Source of the DNA: an uncultured Porticoccus sp.
Lineage (GTDB): Bacteria > Pseudomonadota > Gammaproteobacteria > Pseudomonadales > Porticoccaceae
NCBI RefSeq assembly: GCF_913061305.1
Contig: NZ_CAJXST010000005.1
Span: forward strand, 233,410-297,409
Reading direction: 5' to 3'
Length of the DNA stretch: 64,000 bases
Position 1 is the first letter of the stretch. Each line of letters starts with the position of its first letter. Positions 40,041-48,274 of this stretch are shown in pieces. The translations under genes and the position numbers were made by a program. The notes under the pieces are model-generated. The model saw only the letters and a list, made by a program, of their open reading frames with translations, did no database searches and was not told where the DNA came from.

Positions 40041-41378
40041 ATGCTTCTGACCCTGAATACATTTTTATTGCTCGCAGCTGGCTTTATTGTCGGCGTTCTA
40101 CTGACTTTTTTGCTGACCCGTCAGCAGTCAGAGAAACAGCGTGCAGTGTCCGATGTGACCATTTCCCGCTTGTCAGAAGATCTGGAAAACCAAAGCAGCA
40201 AGCTTCATCAGCGCGAAACGGAGCTCGGTGCGCTCAATCGCGACAAAGCCTCACTCGAGGCGCGTCTTGAAGGTGAACGGACCCGTTACGAAGAGCAGTT
40301 GCAGTTGCTCAGGCAGGCCCGTGAGTCACTGGTTCAGGAGTTTGAAAACCTTGCCAATCGCATCTTTGATGCAAAACAGCAAAAATTTTCAGAGCAGAGC
40401 AGTCGGACACTCAACAGCAGTATCGATCCGCTGAGAAAGGAGATTCACGATTTCCGCAAAAAAGTTGAGGATGCCTATGACAAGGAAAACGCCGAGCGCA
40501 ACAAGCTGGTGGGTCAAATCGTCGAGCTGCAGAAGCAGGCCCAGAAAGTTGGGGAAGACGCCGTTCTGCTGGCCAATGCATTGAAGGGTGAGAGCAAATT
40601 CCAGGGGAACTGGGGCGAGGTCATTCTGGAGCGGATTCTGGAGCAGTCCGGCCTAACCAAGGGGCGGGAATATGAAACCCAGGTGGCCCTGAAGAACGAG
40701 GAGGGTAATCGTCGAAACCCCGATGTCATTATTCACCTGCCGGATCAGCGGGACATCGTGGTGGATGCGAAGGTGTCATTAACGGATTACGAACGTTATT
40801 GTCGAGCAGAGCTGCCCGACGAGAAACAGCGCTGTCTGAAACAGCATATTCTTTCCCTGCGCACCCACATTAATGGCCTGAGCCGCAAAGCGTACGAGCA
40901 ACTCGAAGGCGTGAATAGCCTGGATTTTGTGCTGATTTTCGTGCCGGTGGAGGCCGCCTTTATGCTGGCGCTGGAGCATGACCATACACTTTTTCGGGAT
41001 GCCTATGACAAGGGCATTATTCTGGTGAGTCCCTCCACCCTGTTGGCAACATTGCGAACGATTCACAATATCTGGCGTTATGAAGACCAGAACCGCAACG
41101 CCCAGCAGATTGCGGCTGAAGCGGGCAAACTGTATGACCAGTTGGTGCTGGTTGTGGAATCCCTTGATGATCTCGGTCGGCATATCGACAGGAGTCAGGA
41201 GGCCTGGCAACAAACCCGTAAACGTCTTGTCGATGGCAGGGGCAACCTGATCAAGAAATTTGATGACATCAAAAAACTGGGCGCCCGTACCAAGCGCTCA
41301 CTACCCGATAATCTGGTCGAGCAGGCCACCGAACAGGATGATGTCTCATTGCGGGCCAGCCTTCATCAGCCGGAATAA
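40041..41378 (+). CDS. rmuC: DNA recombination protein RmuC
   Basis: 445 residues. A single N-terminal membrane helix (LNTFLLLAAGFIVGVLLTFLLT, about 4-26), a long coiled coil (about 35-150), then the RmuC nuclease-like domain with GNWGEVILERILEQSGL, HLPDQRDIVVDAKVSLTDYERYCRA and FVLIFVPVEAAF. RmuC limits inversions at short repeats in E. coli. The ATG at 40041 is used; the frame extends upstream to a TTG at 40023, but that would disturb the usual start just before the helix. It is divergent from the AddB-like gene; the shared 86-bp gap holds both promoters. Confidence 0.95.
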   Translation: MLLTLNTFLLLAAGFIVGVLLTFLLTRQQSEKQRAVSDVTISRLSEDLENQSSKLHQRETELGALNRDKASLEARLEGERTRYEEQLQLLRQARESLVQEFENLANRIFDAKQQKFSEQSSRTLNSSIDPLRKEIHDFRKKVEDAYDKENAERNKLVGQIVELQKQAQKVGEDAVLLANALKGESKFQGNWGEVILERILEQSGLTKGREYETQVALKNEEGNRRNPDVIIHLPDQRDIVVDAKVSLTDYERYCRAELPDEKQRCLKQHILSLRTHINGLSRKAYEQLEGVNSLDFVLIFVPVEAAFMLALEHDHTLFRDAYDKGIILVSPSTLLATLRTIHNIWRYEDQNRNAQQIAAEAGKLYDQLVLVVESLDDLGRHIDRSQEAWQQTRKRLVDGRGNLIKKFDDIKKLGARTKRSLPDNLVEQATEQDDVSLRASLHQPE

Positions 41379-41449
41379 TTGCCCGCTAGCGGGTTTATCG
41401 GACGACTGCGATCCGGTATCTGGTCGCACATCTTTCAGAGGAGTTTGTA

Positions 41450-41950
41450 ATGGAACTGATCACGAGTCTGGCGCTGGTTATTTTAATTGGCTTGAGTGGC
41501 TATGCCTTATACCTTTACCTGCAACTGCGCAAACTGAAAAATACACAAAATGCCAGGGAAAAAGCGTTGGCAGCAGAGCAGGAGGACCGCAAAGCCCACT
41601 ACCGAAAGAGTATACATGTGATTGCCTCGGCCATCGTGGCCGATCAGGTCACGCTCACTGAAGGGGCGATTCGTATCAGTATGATGGCTGCGCAACTGGA
41701 TCTTCCCGAGCATGAGCGGGAGCACTACCAGGTATTTTTTCAATTGACGGAAGCCACTGCGCACATACCAATTTTGGATGAATGGCAGAAGCTCAGCACC
41801 CGCGATAAACTGCGCTATGACCGGGAGCGGGAAGAAATCGAAACAAAGTATCGGGAATTCGCGGTGAATGCCGCCAGCAGGGTTTTGCAGAAACCTTCTC
41901 AGCCTGAGCAAGGTGAAGAGCCGTTATTCTATCCGGTTGGCCGTCATTAG
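41450..41950 (+). CDS. DUF2489-family membrane-anchored protein
   Basis: 166 residues with one N-terminal helix (LITSLALVILIGLSGYALYLYL) and a long polar domain carrying the DUF2489 pattern RKSIHVIASAIVADQVTLTEGAIRISMMAAQLD. Function unknown. GAGGAG lies upstream of the ATG. It follows rmuC by 71 bp on the same strand and may share its transcript. A T7 run after the stop (41961-41967) with a short GGCC-based stem could be a terminator. Confidence 0.85.
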   Translation: MELITSLALVILIGLSGYALYLYLQLRKLKNTQNAREKALAAEQEDRKAHYRKSIHVIASAIVADQVTLTEGAIRISMMAAQLDLPEHEREHYQVFFQLTEATAHIPILDEWQKLSTRDKLRYDREREEIETKYREFAVNAASRVLQKPSQPEQGEEPLFYPVGRH

Positions 41951-42617
41951 TTGGCGGGCCTTTTTTTGGTGCCGGGCTGTTTTGCATCAATGCCATTTGT
42001 AAAGGGGTGAAAAAGTCCTTATATTCCCGGGGGCTGTCCTGCGGTAACCTACATAAAGAGTAATTGCGTGTTGTGCACGCCGATGATACCAACCCGGAGT
42101 TTGATTGAGTCGATGGCGTCTGTCTGGGTAATGAGTCTCTACCGAAATCAACATGAAAATGAAATAAGCCTGCAACAAGGGAAGACCTATACTGATTAAA
42201 GAGCATTTTGTGCACCAGTTATCAGAACTGCGGCGAAGCTCCTCATACTATTGAGTTTCGTTATTTTGCCACGCTTTTTGGCTAGGTCAGATTTGAAAAG
42301 GAGTTTTAGATTATGAGTAAGTTGTATGCAAAACCCCAGTCGTTTTACAAAACAATCCAACAGGGTAATCAGGGGCTGAAACAGCAAAATTGGCCCGTGT
42401 GTCGAATCATCCCCCAATCGGATGGCCAACCTGGCACAGTTTCACACGCCGTCGAATCACAGAAGCAGCTAAGCAATGACGACCCGCAGCCGGGATCAAG
42501 GCAGCCGCGTGGCTGAGAACCTGCGGCCCCGGCAAGTTGTGCTGGGGCTCTGGCTCTGGCTGGTAAAGAGTGATGACTGGTACGGAGTGACTGGTGCGAG
42601 GCGAGCGGGCTGAATGG
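41951..42617. other. 667-bp gap with a poorly supported small ORF
   Basis: Between DUF2489 and the convergent DUF1330 gene only one open frame has a plausible start (42313-42516, entered separately). The first part holds a possible terminator (GGCC stem and T7 at 41961-41967). No tRNA, known riboswitch or clear repeat was found. The sequence is less GC-rich from 42000 to 42330. Confidence 0.5.
42313..42516 (+). CDS. Possible small protein, weak support
   Basis: 67 codons from an ATG preceded by AGGAG 9 nt upstream. The first half (MSKLYAKPQSFYKTIQQGNQ) is protein-like; the second half (HAVESQKQLSNDDPQPGSRQPRG) looks random. No family is recognised and no operon partner exists. It may be a chance frame in a long intergenic region. 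Confidence 0.3.
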   Translation: MSKLYAKPQSFYKTIQQGNQGLKQQNWPVCRIIPQSDGQPGTVSHAVESQKQLSNDDPQPGSRQPRG

Positions 42618-42944
42618 TCAGCCTTTTGGCAAATAGGGAATGGTCTTTGCCGCGTCGGAGTCATCAATCACATGCAAGTTGCTGATGCTGCCTTTTATTC
42701 TTGACTCCCGGAATGCCTTGTATTCGGGATCATTGATAAATGCCTGTAACGCCGCCATGTCAGGAAACTCAACCAGGGCGATCATGTCCGCTTTGCACGG
42801 CTCTCCTTCAACGGTACTGATATTGGCACTGCGGGACAGGTACTTGCCGCCGTGTTTGTGGGCGATATCGTGCACGTTAGTAGCGTAATCTGCTATCCAT
42901 GCTTCATCGGTCACGGTGACATCAGCAATTAAATAAACGGCCAT
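42618..42944 (-). CDS. DUF1330-family protein
   Basis: 108 residues, DUF1330 (dimeric ferredoxin-like alpha/beta barrel). AVYLIADVTVTDEAWIADYATNVHDIAHKHGGKYLSRS and IALVEFPDMAALQAFINDPEYKAFRESR are typical, though the family's exact activity is not known. It follows the GTG-start membrane protein gene (42986) by 41 bp on the same strand. No signal peptide, so probably cytoplasmic. Confidence 0.88.
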   Translation of the reverse strand: MAVYLIADVTVTDEAWIADYATNVHDIAHKHGGKYLSRSANISTVEGEPCKADMIALVEFPDMAALQAFINDPEYKAFRESRIKGSISNLHVIDDSDAAKTIPYLPKG

Positions 42945-42985
42945 AATTCATACTCCGATATTGTCTGGTGTTTCGACGGTTGTGT

Positions 42986-43390
42986 TTAGCTTATTTTGGC
43001 AGCCAACAGGCACACCCCGAGCCAAGTGAAATAGAAGGGTATACAGAATAACAGTACGCGCCAGTTTGACTGAAAACAGTAACGAATGGAGTGTGTGATA
43101 GCATCCTTGCGCAGTTGCCAGGTAACGACCATTTGCAGCGCCACCAGTGAATAGATGAATTGCACTGCGATAGCTGGAAGCTCGCCGGGCAGCATCGGCG
43201 TGAAAACCAGTAATGCCACGATAAATAAAAAACCAAACGCCAGCGTATTCCTGGCAGCCGGTGCCTTATCCAGGGTGCGGAAGTTGTCCCACAAAAAATA
43301 TGTCATGGCGATGGGCCCACCGAAAAATGACCCCAATCCGACCTGCAGGGGGGAGTAAACAGCCGGTTGCTTTATCACAATATCATTCAC
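42986..43390 (-). CDS. Hypothetical multi-pass membrane protein
   Basis: 134 residues with about four hydrophobic helices (LGSFFGGPIAMTYFLW, ARNTLAFGFLFIVALLVF, IAVQFIYSLVALQMVVTW, WRVLLFCIPFYFTWLGVCLLAA). The start is a GTG at 43390 with GGAGG 7 nt upstream. I do not recognise a family. The N-terminus IKQPAVYSPLQVGLGSFFGGP suggests a relative of a small DUF family of marine proteobacteria. It is in a run of minus-strand small genes (43463, 42618) and probably co-transcribed with the latter. Confidence 0.65.
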   Translation of the reverse strand: MNDIVIKQPAVYSPLQVGLGSFFGGPIAMTYFLWDNFRTLDKAPAARNTLAFGFLFIVALLVFTPMLPGELPAIAVQFIYSLVALQMVVTWQLRKDAITHSIRYCFQSNWRVLLFCIPFYFTWLGVCLLAAKIS

Positions 43391-43462
43391 CGCATCGCCT
43401 CCGGGGGAACATACAAACGAAGTCTTGACGTTATTGCTGAGTTCCGGGCATTGATGACCATA

Positions 43463-43822
43463 TTATTGGTTGCTTTTACCGCGGACCAGGCGAAACAGAT
43501 AAATGGCAGCAACCCCCAGAAAACCTGAACAGAGCGTGATGAATGCGCTAGTACACCAGAAAATGAAAGGTCCACTCTTGCCGTGTAGTACCAGATCGCC
43601 GACGGTCAGGGCTGAAAAAACGGCCATTGGTGCACTATAGGAAAGGGCCGTCAGCATGCCATCCCGGAGGTTGTACAGGGCGCTGAATCCGGAAATGAAC
43701 GTGTTCATCAGCAAGCCGAGAATACCGGCAGTCAACATCCATGGAAGCTGCATGCTGAGCATGGACAGGTAAAAGATAAAGAAAGTTGCCAGTCCGATGA
43801 GAGATGCTTTGATGGGTTGCAT
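43463..43822 (-). CDS. Hypothetical multi-pass membrane protein
   Basis: 119 residues and three or four hydrophobic helices (LIGLATFFIFYLSMLSM, LTAGILGLLMNTFISGF, AMFSALTV-type segment, FITLCSGFLGVAAIYLFRLV). The C-terminus is basic (RLVRGKSNQ). No motif I recognise. It is upstream of the 42986 gene on the same strand with a 72-bp gap. The ATG at 43822 has no strong ribosome-binding site, so it could be shorter. Confidence 0.55.
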   Translation of the reverse strand: MQPIKASLIGLATFFIFYLSMLSMQLPWMLTAGILGLLMNTFISGFSALYNLRDGMLTALSYSAPMAVFSALTVGDLVLHGKSGPFIFWCTSAFITLCSGFLGVAAIYLFRLVRGKSNQ

Positions 43823-44147
43823 AAGCGTGACTAACTATCCAGAGTGTTGATTATATCGAACGGGTTATAGACGGGTTGAATAGGCTTTCCCGGTAAAACA
43901 GCCGCAATAAAACACGAGATTTGCCGCAAGTGCAAATCCCTTGATCAGCGGTATGGGTGGCAAGAAGACTGTTTTCTGTCTGATACACCAGTATTTTCCA
44001 CTGGAAAATCGTCCGGATGGTGCCGTTACCAACAATCAGTGCCCCTCAGGGGGGGGATAGGCCTAGATTTTTGTCGGGAGGCCCATTAGACTCCCTATCC
44101 TCAGGCAGTTGTGCCCGTTTTTTGTTCAATACCCAGAGGGAGTCGAC
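43823..44147. other. 325-bp intergenic region with inverted repeats
   Basis: No gene seen. Two inverted repeats stand out: ATTTTCC (43993-43999) with its exact mate at 44003-44009, 3-nt loop; and GGATAGG (44055-44061) with CCTATCC (44094-44100), 32 nt apart, inside a leader just before the lipoprotein gene. An eight-G run (44049-44056) is part of the second. These are candidate operator or leader structures. Confidence 0.5.
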
Positions 44148-44465
44148 ATGAATTTTGTAAAATTACTTGGTATTTCGGTATTAGTATTGGGTCTGGCCGC
44201 ATGTGGCGGCTCGGACAATGGTGTCAGCGAAGAGCAAGCTGCAGCAGAAGCAGCCGCAGCGTTGTCTCCTGAAGAAAAAGCCGCAGCAGAAGCCAAGGCC
44301 AAAGAAGAAGAGTTGAAAGCGATTGAAGCAGCAAGAATTGCTAATGAAGAAGCAAGAAAGAAAGCTTCCGAAGAAGCGGTTCCTCTTCCCAAGGAAAAGA
44401 TTCTGCCTGAAGGCATGGTGGAAGGTAGTGTTGAGCACTCCATCTGGTTGAACAATCAGCAATAA
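44148..44465 (+). CDS. Small lipoprotein with Ala/Glu/Lys-rich coiled coil
   Basis: 105 residues. A lipoprotein signal ends in LGLAACGG (Cys19). Residues about 30-75 (EEQAAAEAAAALSPEEKAAAEAKAKEEEL and onward) are an uninterrupted charged helix likely to form a coiled coil, somewhat like Lpp- or TolA-type spacers. The C-terminal part (LPKEKILPEGMVEGSVEHSIWLNNQQ) is conserved-looking but unrecognised. ATG at 44148 chosen by the lipoprotein signal and the AGAGGGAG upstream. Followed by a strong inverted-repeat terminator. Probably outer-membrane or periplasmic. Confidence 0.75.
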   Translation: MNFVKLLGISVLVLGLAACGGSDNGVSEEQAAAEAAAALSPEEKAAAEAKAKEEELKAIEAARIANEEARKKASEEAVPLPKEKILPEGMVEGSVEHSIWLNNQQ

Positions 44466-44480
44466 TAAGATACTAAAAAT

Positions 44481-44541
44481 AGCAGGTCTGTTCTGGAGCC
44501 CGGCCGGTTAAATCCGGTACCAAAACAGACCTGCTTTTTTT
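44481..44541. terminator. Intrinsic terminator after the small lipoprotein
   Basis: An 11-bp perfect stem (GCAGGTCTGTT 44482-44492 with its mate 44524-44534), a T7 run, and a loop that holds a smaller CCGG stem. It ends the lipoprotein transcript and, with the A-rich left flank, may also stop the minus-strand gene at 44659. Confidence 0.85.
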
Positions 44542-44658
44542 ATCTCCTTTCCACTATCTCTGTCTGTCTTTGCCGCTACCGCTGGTAGTAAGCATTTCAT
44601 ATCAGCCACTACCAATCGATGGTCTGCATCATCATCACCAAGTGCTGCTGTTCCAGCT

Positions 44659-45057
44659 TTACTGATTGAGCTCCGGCTGCTTCTCTTCCTCGGCGGGTAT
44701 GCAGGGCCGACCGCTTTGTTTTCTGACAGGACACCCTTTTTTGACATGCTGGCGCGTTTCGATAATGGATTCGATCGCTGCTCTCGGGTTGCTGTTGATA
44801 TTTTTCTGGCAGTAGCTATCCATCCATGCTGCCACTTCGCTGTCCTTTTGGGTGCCCAACACCCCCTGAGGGTGCTTTCCGGCATATTTGTATTCGTTAT
44901 AACCCGCCACAAAACCCTGTAACCAGTTGAGAGACGGCCCGTGACTATTCTGCTTGCGGGCGTCTAGCCATTCAGAGCAGTTTTCAGCGATTTTATCGGG
45001 TGAGGCATAGAGCAGGGGAGTGATCAAGAGTCCTAGTGCGAGCAGACAGTATTTCAT
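44659..45057 (-). CDS. Small secreted protein of unknown function
   Basis: 132 residues with a signal peptide (MKYCLLALGLLITPLLYASP, cleavage near 19). The mature protein has Cys at about 27 and a second Cys near 84 in WMDSYCQKNI, plus SLNWLQGFVAGYNEY. The pattern C-x-n-W-x-GY-x-n-YC is reminiscent of Rap1a/HdeA-type periplasmic proteins, but I cannot confirm the family. Two more Cys in the tail (KGCPVRKQSGRPCIP). Single gene between the lipoprotein terminator and trmA. Confidence 0.65.
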   Translation of the reverse strand: MKYCLLALGLLITPLLYASPDKIAENCSEWLDARKQNSHGPSLNWLQGFVAGYNEYKYAGKHPQGVLGTQKDSEVAAWMDSYCQKNINSNPRAAIESIIETRQHVKKGCPVRKQSGRPCIPAEEEKQPELNQ

Positions 45058-45204
45058 TCATAGGTTCCTAAGCAGGGGTTCGGATAAGGCTTATAGTCTG
45101 GCGAATATCTTGTTGAGACTCGAGAGATTCAAACAACTTTAGCTGTTAAGCGCAACAGGGTTTATCAGCACGGGTTTTTAATTTCCGGTGATTGCGCCTG
45201 CGCG

Positions 45205-46293
45205 TTACGAATTGGTCCTCTTCAATAACACCCCACACTCGAGGTGATGGGTGTAGGGGAATTGGTCAAAAACCGCAAAATGTTCAATTTGATGGCTGCT
45301 GCCAAAGACTTTAAGGTTCTCTTTCAGGGTTAGCGGGTTGCAGGAAATATAGAGAATGTTGTCGAATTTCATGGCCAGTCGAAGCGTCAGGTTATCCAGG
45401 CCGGCCCTTGGTGGGTCCAGAAAAATGGTGCTGAACCTGTATCTCTGCAAATCGATATCCTGCAACCTGCGGAACGGGCGAACACCTTCCAGCGCCTGAC
45501 AGAAGTCTTCGCTGGACATCCTCACAATGGTGACATTATCAATTGCATTGCTGTGCAGGTTGGTTGTTGCCGACTTCACTGAAATTTTGGAGATCTCTGT
45601 TGCCAGCACACGATTAAAATTTTGTGCCAGAACACAGGTGAAATTACCGTTTCCACAGTACAGCTCCAGAAGATCACCACCACCGCCCCTGGTCTTGTCC
45701 AGTGACCAGGCCAGCATTTGCTGGTTGATGCCGGCATTGGGTTGAGTAAAACCACCTTCAACCTGCTGATACTGGTAATCTTGGTTATCGACCTGCAATT
45801 TTTCCAGGACATAGTCCCGCTCAAGGGTGAGTTTCTGTTTACGGCTTCTGCCGATCACCGCAACGCCGATACGTTGTTGTAGCGCCGCTGCGGTCGACTG
45901 CCACTCGTCATCCAGTTTCCTGTGATAGAGCAATGTGATCAATGCATCGCCACTCAGCGTGGTTAAAAATTCCACTGAAAATAAACGCCGGCTCAATATC
46001 GAAGACGCGTTGATCTCTGTGATCAGCGAAGTCATGAGGCGATTGATCAGTACAGAGCCAATTGGAAACTCCGTGATGATATAGGGCGTTTTCTGCCCTG
46101 GCTCATTCATGGCAAAGTGCGCCCGGCCGTTCTCGTGCCAGATACGAAATTCGGCGCGCATCCGAAAGTGCAGTGGCTCTGACGGGTAGACCTCTATGTT
46201 TTCAGGAAGTGGAATATCCAGGAAGGTGGCATGTAGTTCCGTAAGTTTTTCGTCAAGCTGCTGCTGATAATTATCGGGGTTAATGGTTTGCAC
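45205..46293 (-). CDS. trmA: tRNA (uracil-5-)-methyltransferase TrmA
   Basis: Makes m5U54 in tRNA. 362 residues with PLHFRMRAEFRIWHENG near the start, SAM-binding DLLELYCGNGNFTCVLA (about 208-224), TIFLDPPRAGLD, the catalytic Cys318 in ILYISCNPLTL and the C-terminal HHLECGVLLKR with the base-binding Glu. GTG start at 46293, with GAGG 6 nt upstream. An 11-base G run (46310-46320, C run on the coding strand) lies just upstream of that ribosome-binding site and could cause phase variation. 137 bp separate it from the unknown gene at 46430. Confidence 0.96.
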   Translation of the reverse strand: MQTINPDNYQQQLDEKLTELHATFLDIPLPENIEVYPSEPLHFRMRAEFRIWHENGRAHFAMNEPGQKTPYIITEFPIGSVLINRLMTSLITEINASSILSRRLFSVEFLTTLSGDALITLLYHRKLDDEWQSTAAALQQRIGVAVIGRSRKQKLTLERDYVLEKLQVDNQDYQYQQVEGGFTQPNAGINQQMLAWSLDKTRGGGGDLLELYCGNGNFTCVLAQNFNRVLATEISKISVKSATTNLHSNAIDNVTIVRMSSEDFCQALEGVRPFRRLQDIDLQRYRFSTIFLDPPRAGLDNLTLRLAMKFDNILYISCNPLTLKENLKVFGSSHQIEHFAVFDQFPYTHHLECGVLLKRTNS

Positions 46294-46309
46294 TGATTAC
46301 CTCACCATC

Positions 46310-46320
46310 GGGGGGGGGGG
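46310..46320. repeat. Homopolymer of eleven G (C on the coding strand) before trmA
   Basis: An uninterrupted 11-base G tract in the 5' region of trmA, 17 nt from its GTG. Long G/C runs in promoters are prone to slippage. Confidence 0.9.
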
Positions 46321-46429
46321 ATACTGGATACTGAAACAGCCCTTTGCACAGGGAGGGCTATGCATTAAAAGGTGAGGTGGACAGTCAAACTGCGATCACT
46401 GCTGACCCTGGAAAAGCAGGTGTTCCTGC

Positions 46430-46768
46430 TTACTTATTGCTCGCATCTCTCAATCGACGCTGTGCTTCCAGGTAGCGTGGCATCGGGCCAACATCCTCAT
46501 ATACCTCACTACCCTCTTCAACGCGGATAACCTTGGAGCCTGGTATATACGGCATTTCAGCCTCCAGTGTTTCCAGAGCAACGTTCAGCAAATGTGCTGC
46601 TATCTCGTTGGCAGGCAGCTGGTACATTTCGGAAAGAGCCAGAAGTTTGATCTGATCTGATTCGTGTACGCTGATTGACGTGGGCAGTAAATCAGCATTT
46701 TCGGCTGACCGTTTCTCCCAGTCTTGAAGAAGTTGGGAAAAGGCCATAGGGCTTCCCTGATAGTTCAT
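46430..46768 (-). CDS. Conserved small protein of unknown function
   Basis: 112 residues, soluble, no signal peptide. Acidic with helical middle (ALSEMYQLPANEIAAHLLNVALETLEAEMPYIPGSKVI) that could be a ribbon-helix-helix-like or coiled segment. GAGG lies 5 nt before the ATG at 46768; an ATG seven codons in is an alternative. I do not recognise the family. It is a single gene upstream of trmA on the same strand. Confidence 0.6.
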   Translation of the reverse strand: MNYQGSPMAFSQLLQDWEKRSAENADLLPTSISVHESDQIKLLALSEMYQLPANEIAAHLLNVALETLEAEMPYIPGSKVIRVEEGSEVYEDVGPMPRYLEAQRRLRDASNK

Positions 46769-47299
46769 TGTTACCTCGGCTACTGCGGCTGATCAAAATG
46801 TGTCAACTTAATGTAAAACATCCGGCTCCAAAAAGGTACGGTTTTTCAGAAGCAAAAACAGATTGAAATTGAAGTTATAGGCTTTTGGGCTGGGGGCGTT
46901 ACAACCTGACGGATATTGTACAAAATTATTGATAAAATTAGAGGGGATCGTGGCTCAGATTGAAGAGAAAGTATCTTCACCTCCTTCCCCTGTCTAAAGA
47001 CAGTGAATAGTTGGCATGGCATGCTCTGGAACAAGTCGTAGACGGGAGCCTGGATAACAGCTGAAGAATGTTTTGGAAATCATCGCTCGGCCTGAATGCG
47101 CTTCTCTTTAGATGAAAATAGCGGGCCACCCCGGGTTCTGATATAGCCTTTTGATATCAATTTTTCTTTCGTTCTCTGCTCGTGGAAAAAGAATTCGTGC
47201 CTATACTTCAGGTAGCAATCAACCCCAACGAGTCTGTTGTAGTAAGCAGTAAACAGCTGGGGTGGTCGGGTGGTTTCCTGGTTATCTGGAGGAGAGTGT
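46769..47299. other. 531-bp gap; regulatory region only
   Basis: No confident gene. It holds the start regions of two divergent genes (46430 and 47300). Noted: a 10-bp palindrome TTGATATCAA (47151-47160), a TATACT 10-mer context near 47200 as a possible -10, and an AT-rich stretch around 46910-46945. No tRNA or known ncRNA seen. Confidence 0.5.
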
Positions 47300-47854
47300 A
47301 TGAGACGCTATTACTTTATCAGCGATGAGCTGGACGAGTTGAGTGTTGTTGAGCGTGAGCTGGAAGGTCATGGTATGACCAGGCCGCAAATCCATGTTTT
47401 GAGCCTCGATGATGACGGGTTGGCACACCATCACCTGAATGACGTTGCTCCGCTGTTGCGAAAAGATGTGATTCGGGCAACAGCAGTCGCTGGTGTATTC
47501 GGTTTTCTGAGTGCGGTTTTGGTGATGTCCTTTGCCATTTTCTCCGGCGCCACTGCGTCAATTGGCTGGATTCCGTTTGCCATGCTGGCATTTGTGGTGA
47601 TGGGCCTGATTACCTGGGAAGGTGGCATGTGGGGCATTCAACAGCCGAATTCCCGCTTCAGGCGTTTTCAGGCGGCGTTGGCAGAGGGCAAGCACATTCT
47701 CTATGTGGATGTAACAGTCGACCAGCGTTCAATCCTGATGGGTGTTATTGAACGGCATCCCGGTTTGACAAGCGCTGGCAGTGAAGAATCGTCCAATGAA
47801 CTGTTGATCAGTGCCGAAAACGGTGCGCAGCGTTTTGCGAAATGGGCACCCTGA
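47300..47854 (+). CDS. Conserved membrane protein, DUF1269-like
   Basis: 184 residues. The N-terminus RRYYFISDELDELSVVERELEGHGMTRPQIHVLSLDDDG resembles the ferredoxin-fold part of DUF1269-type proteins. Two hydrophobic helices follow (ATAVAGVFGFLSAVLVMSFAI and WIPFAMLAFVVMGLITW, about 60-100), then a soluble end (FRRFQAALAEGKHILYVDVTVDQRS). ATG at 47300, with GGAGGAG 6 nt upstream, is preferred over 47270. A Pseudomonas counterpart exists as a hypothetical protein. Role unknown; membrane-bound by sequence. Confidence 0.75.
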   Translation: MRRYYFISDELDELSVVERELEGHGMTRPQIHVLSLDDDGLAHHHLNDVAPLLRKDVIRATAVAGVFGFLSAVLVMSFAIFSGATASIGWIPFAMLAFVVMGLITWEGGMWGIQQPNSRFRRFQAALAEGKHILYVDVTVDQRSILMGVIERHPGLTSAGSEESSNELLISAENGAQRFAKWAP

Positions 47855-47889
47855 GCAAACTCTGTGCTCCAGTTTATTTGAGCCGGGGG

Positions 47890-48246
47890 CTACACTGCAT
47901 TTGATGAGTCAGTTGTCTCCAGCTCACTGGTTTTGGCCGCCAGAATAAAATCATTGCGATGCAGTCCTCGGATCTTGTGACTCCACCAGGTCACTGTCAC
48001 CTTGCCCCACTCGACTAGTATGGCGGGGTGATGCTGAACTTTTTCGGCCAACTCGCCAACGTGATTGGCAAAGGTGAGCGCCTGCCGAAAGTTGCTAAAG
48101 TGGAAGCTCTTTTCAAGTTGTTTGATACCGTCTCTATCCAGCACAGCCCAACCGGGAATCTGTTTCATCAGAGAGTCTATTTGTGCATCGTCAACCCTGG
48201 GGGCATCAGCGCTACAGGCCTCACAGTGCTCTTTGGCTAGTGTCAT
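47890..48246 (-). CDS. phhB: Pterin-4a-carbinolamine dehydratase
   Basis: Recycles the pterin cofactor of phenylalanine hydroxylase, and in proteobacteria often acts as a moonlighting factor. 118 residues with the conserved motif [28 protein letters not shown] (His pair in the active site) and an N-terminal [13 protein letters not shown]. 28 bp after tusE in the same direction; probably in one operon with it and the yccA-type gene. Confidence 0.95.
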   Translation of the reverse strand: MTLAKEHCEACSADAPRVDDAQIDSLMKQIPGWAVLDRDGIKQLEKSFHFSNFRQALTFANHVGELAEKVQHHPAILVEWGKVTVTWWSHKIRGLHRNDFILAAKTSELETTDSSNAV

Positions 48247-48274
48247 AATGAATGCTCCATGATTACAGCAAGTG

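Noticed and set aside
46846..47034. A 62-codon minus-strand gene in the gap after 46769
   Set aside because: No ribosome-binding site and random-looking composition.
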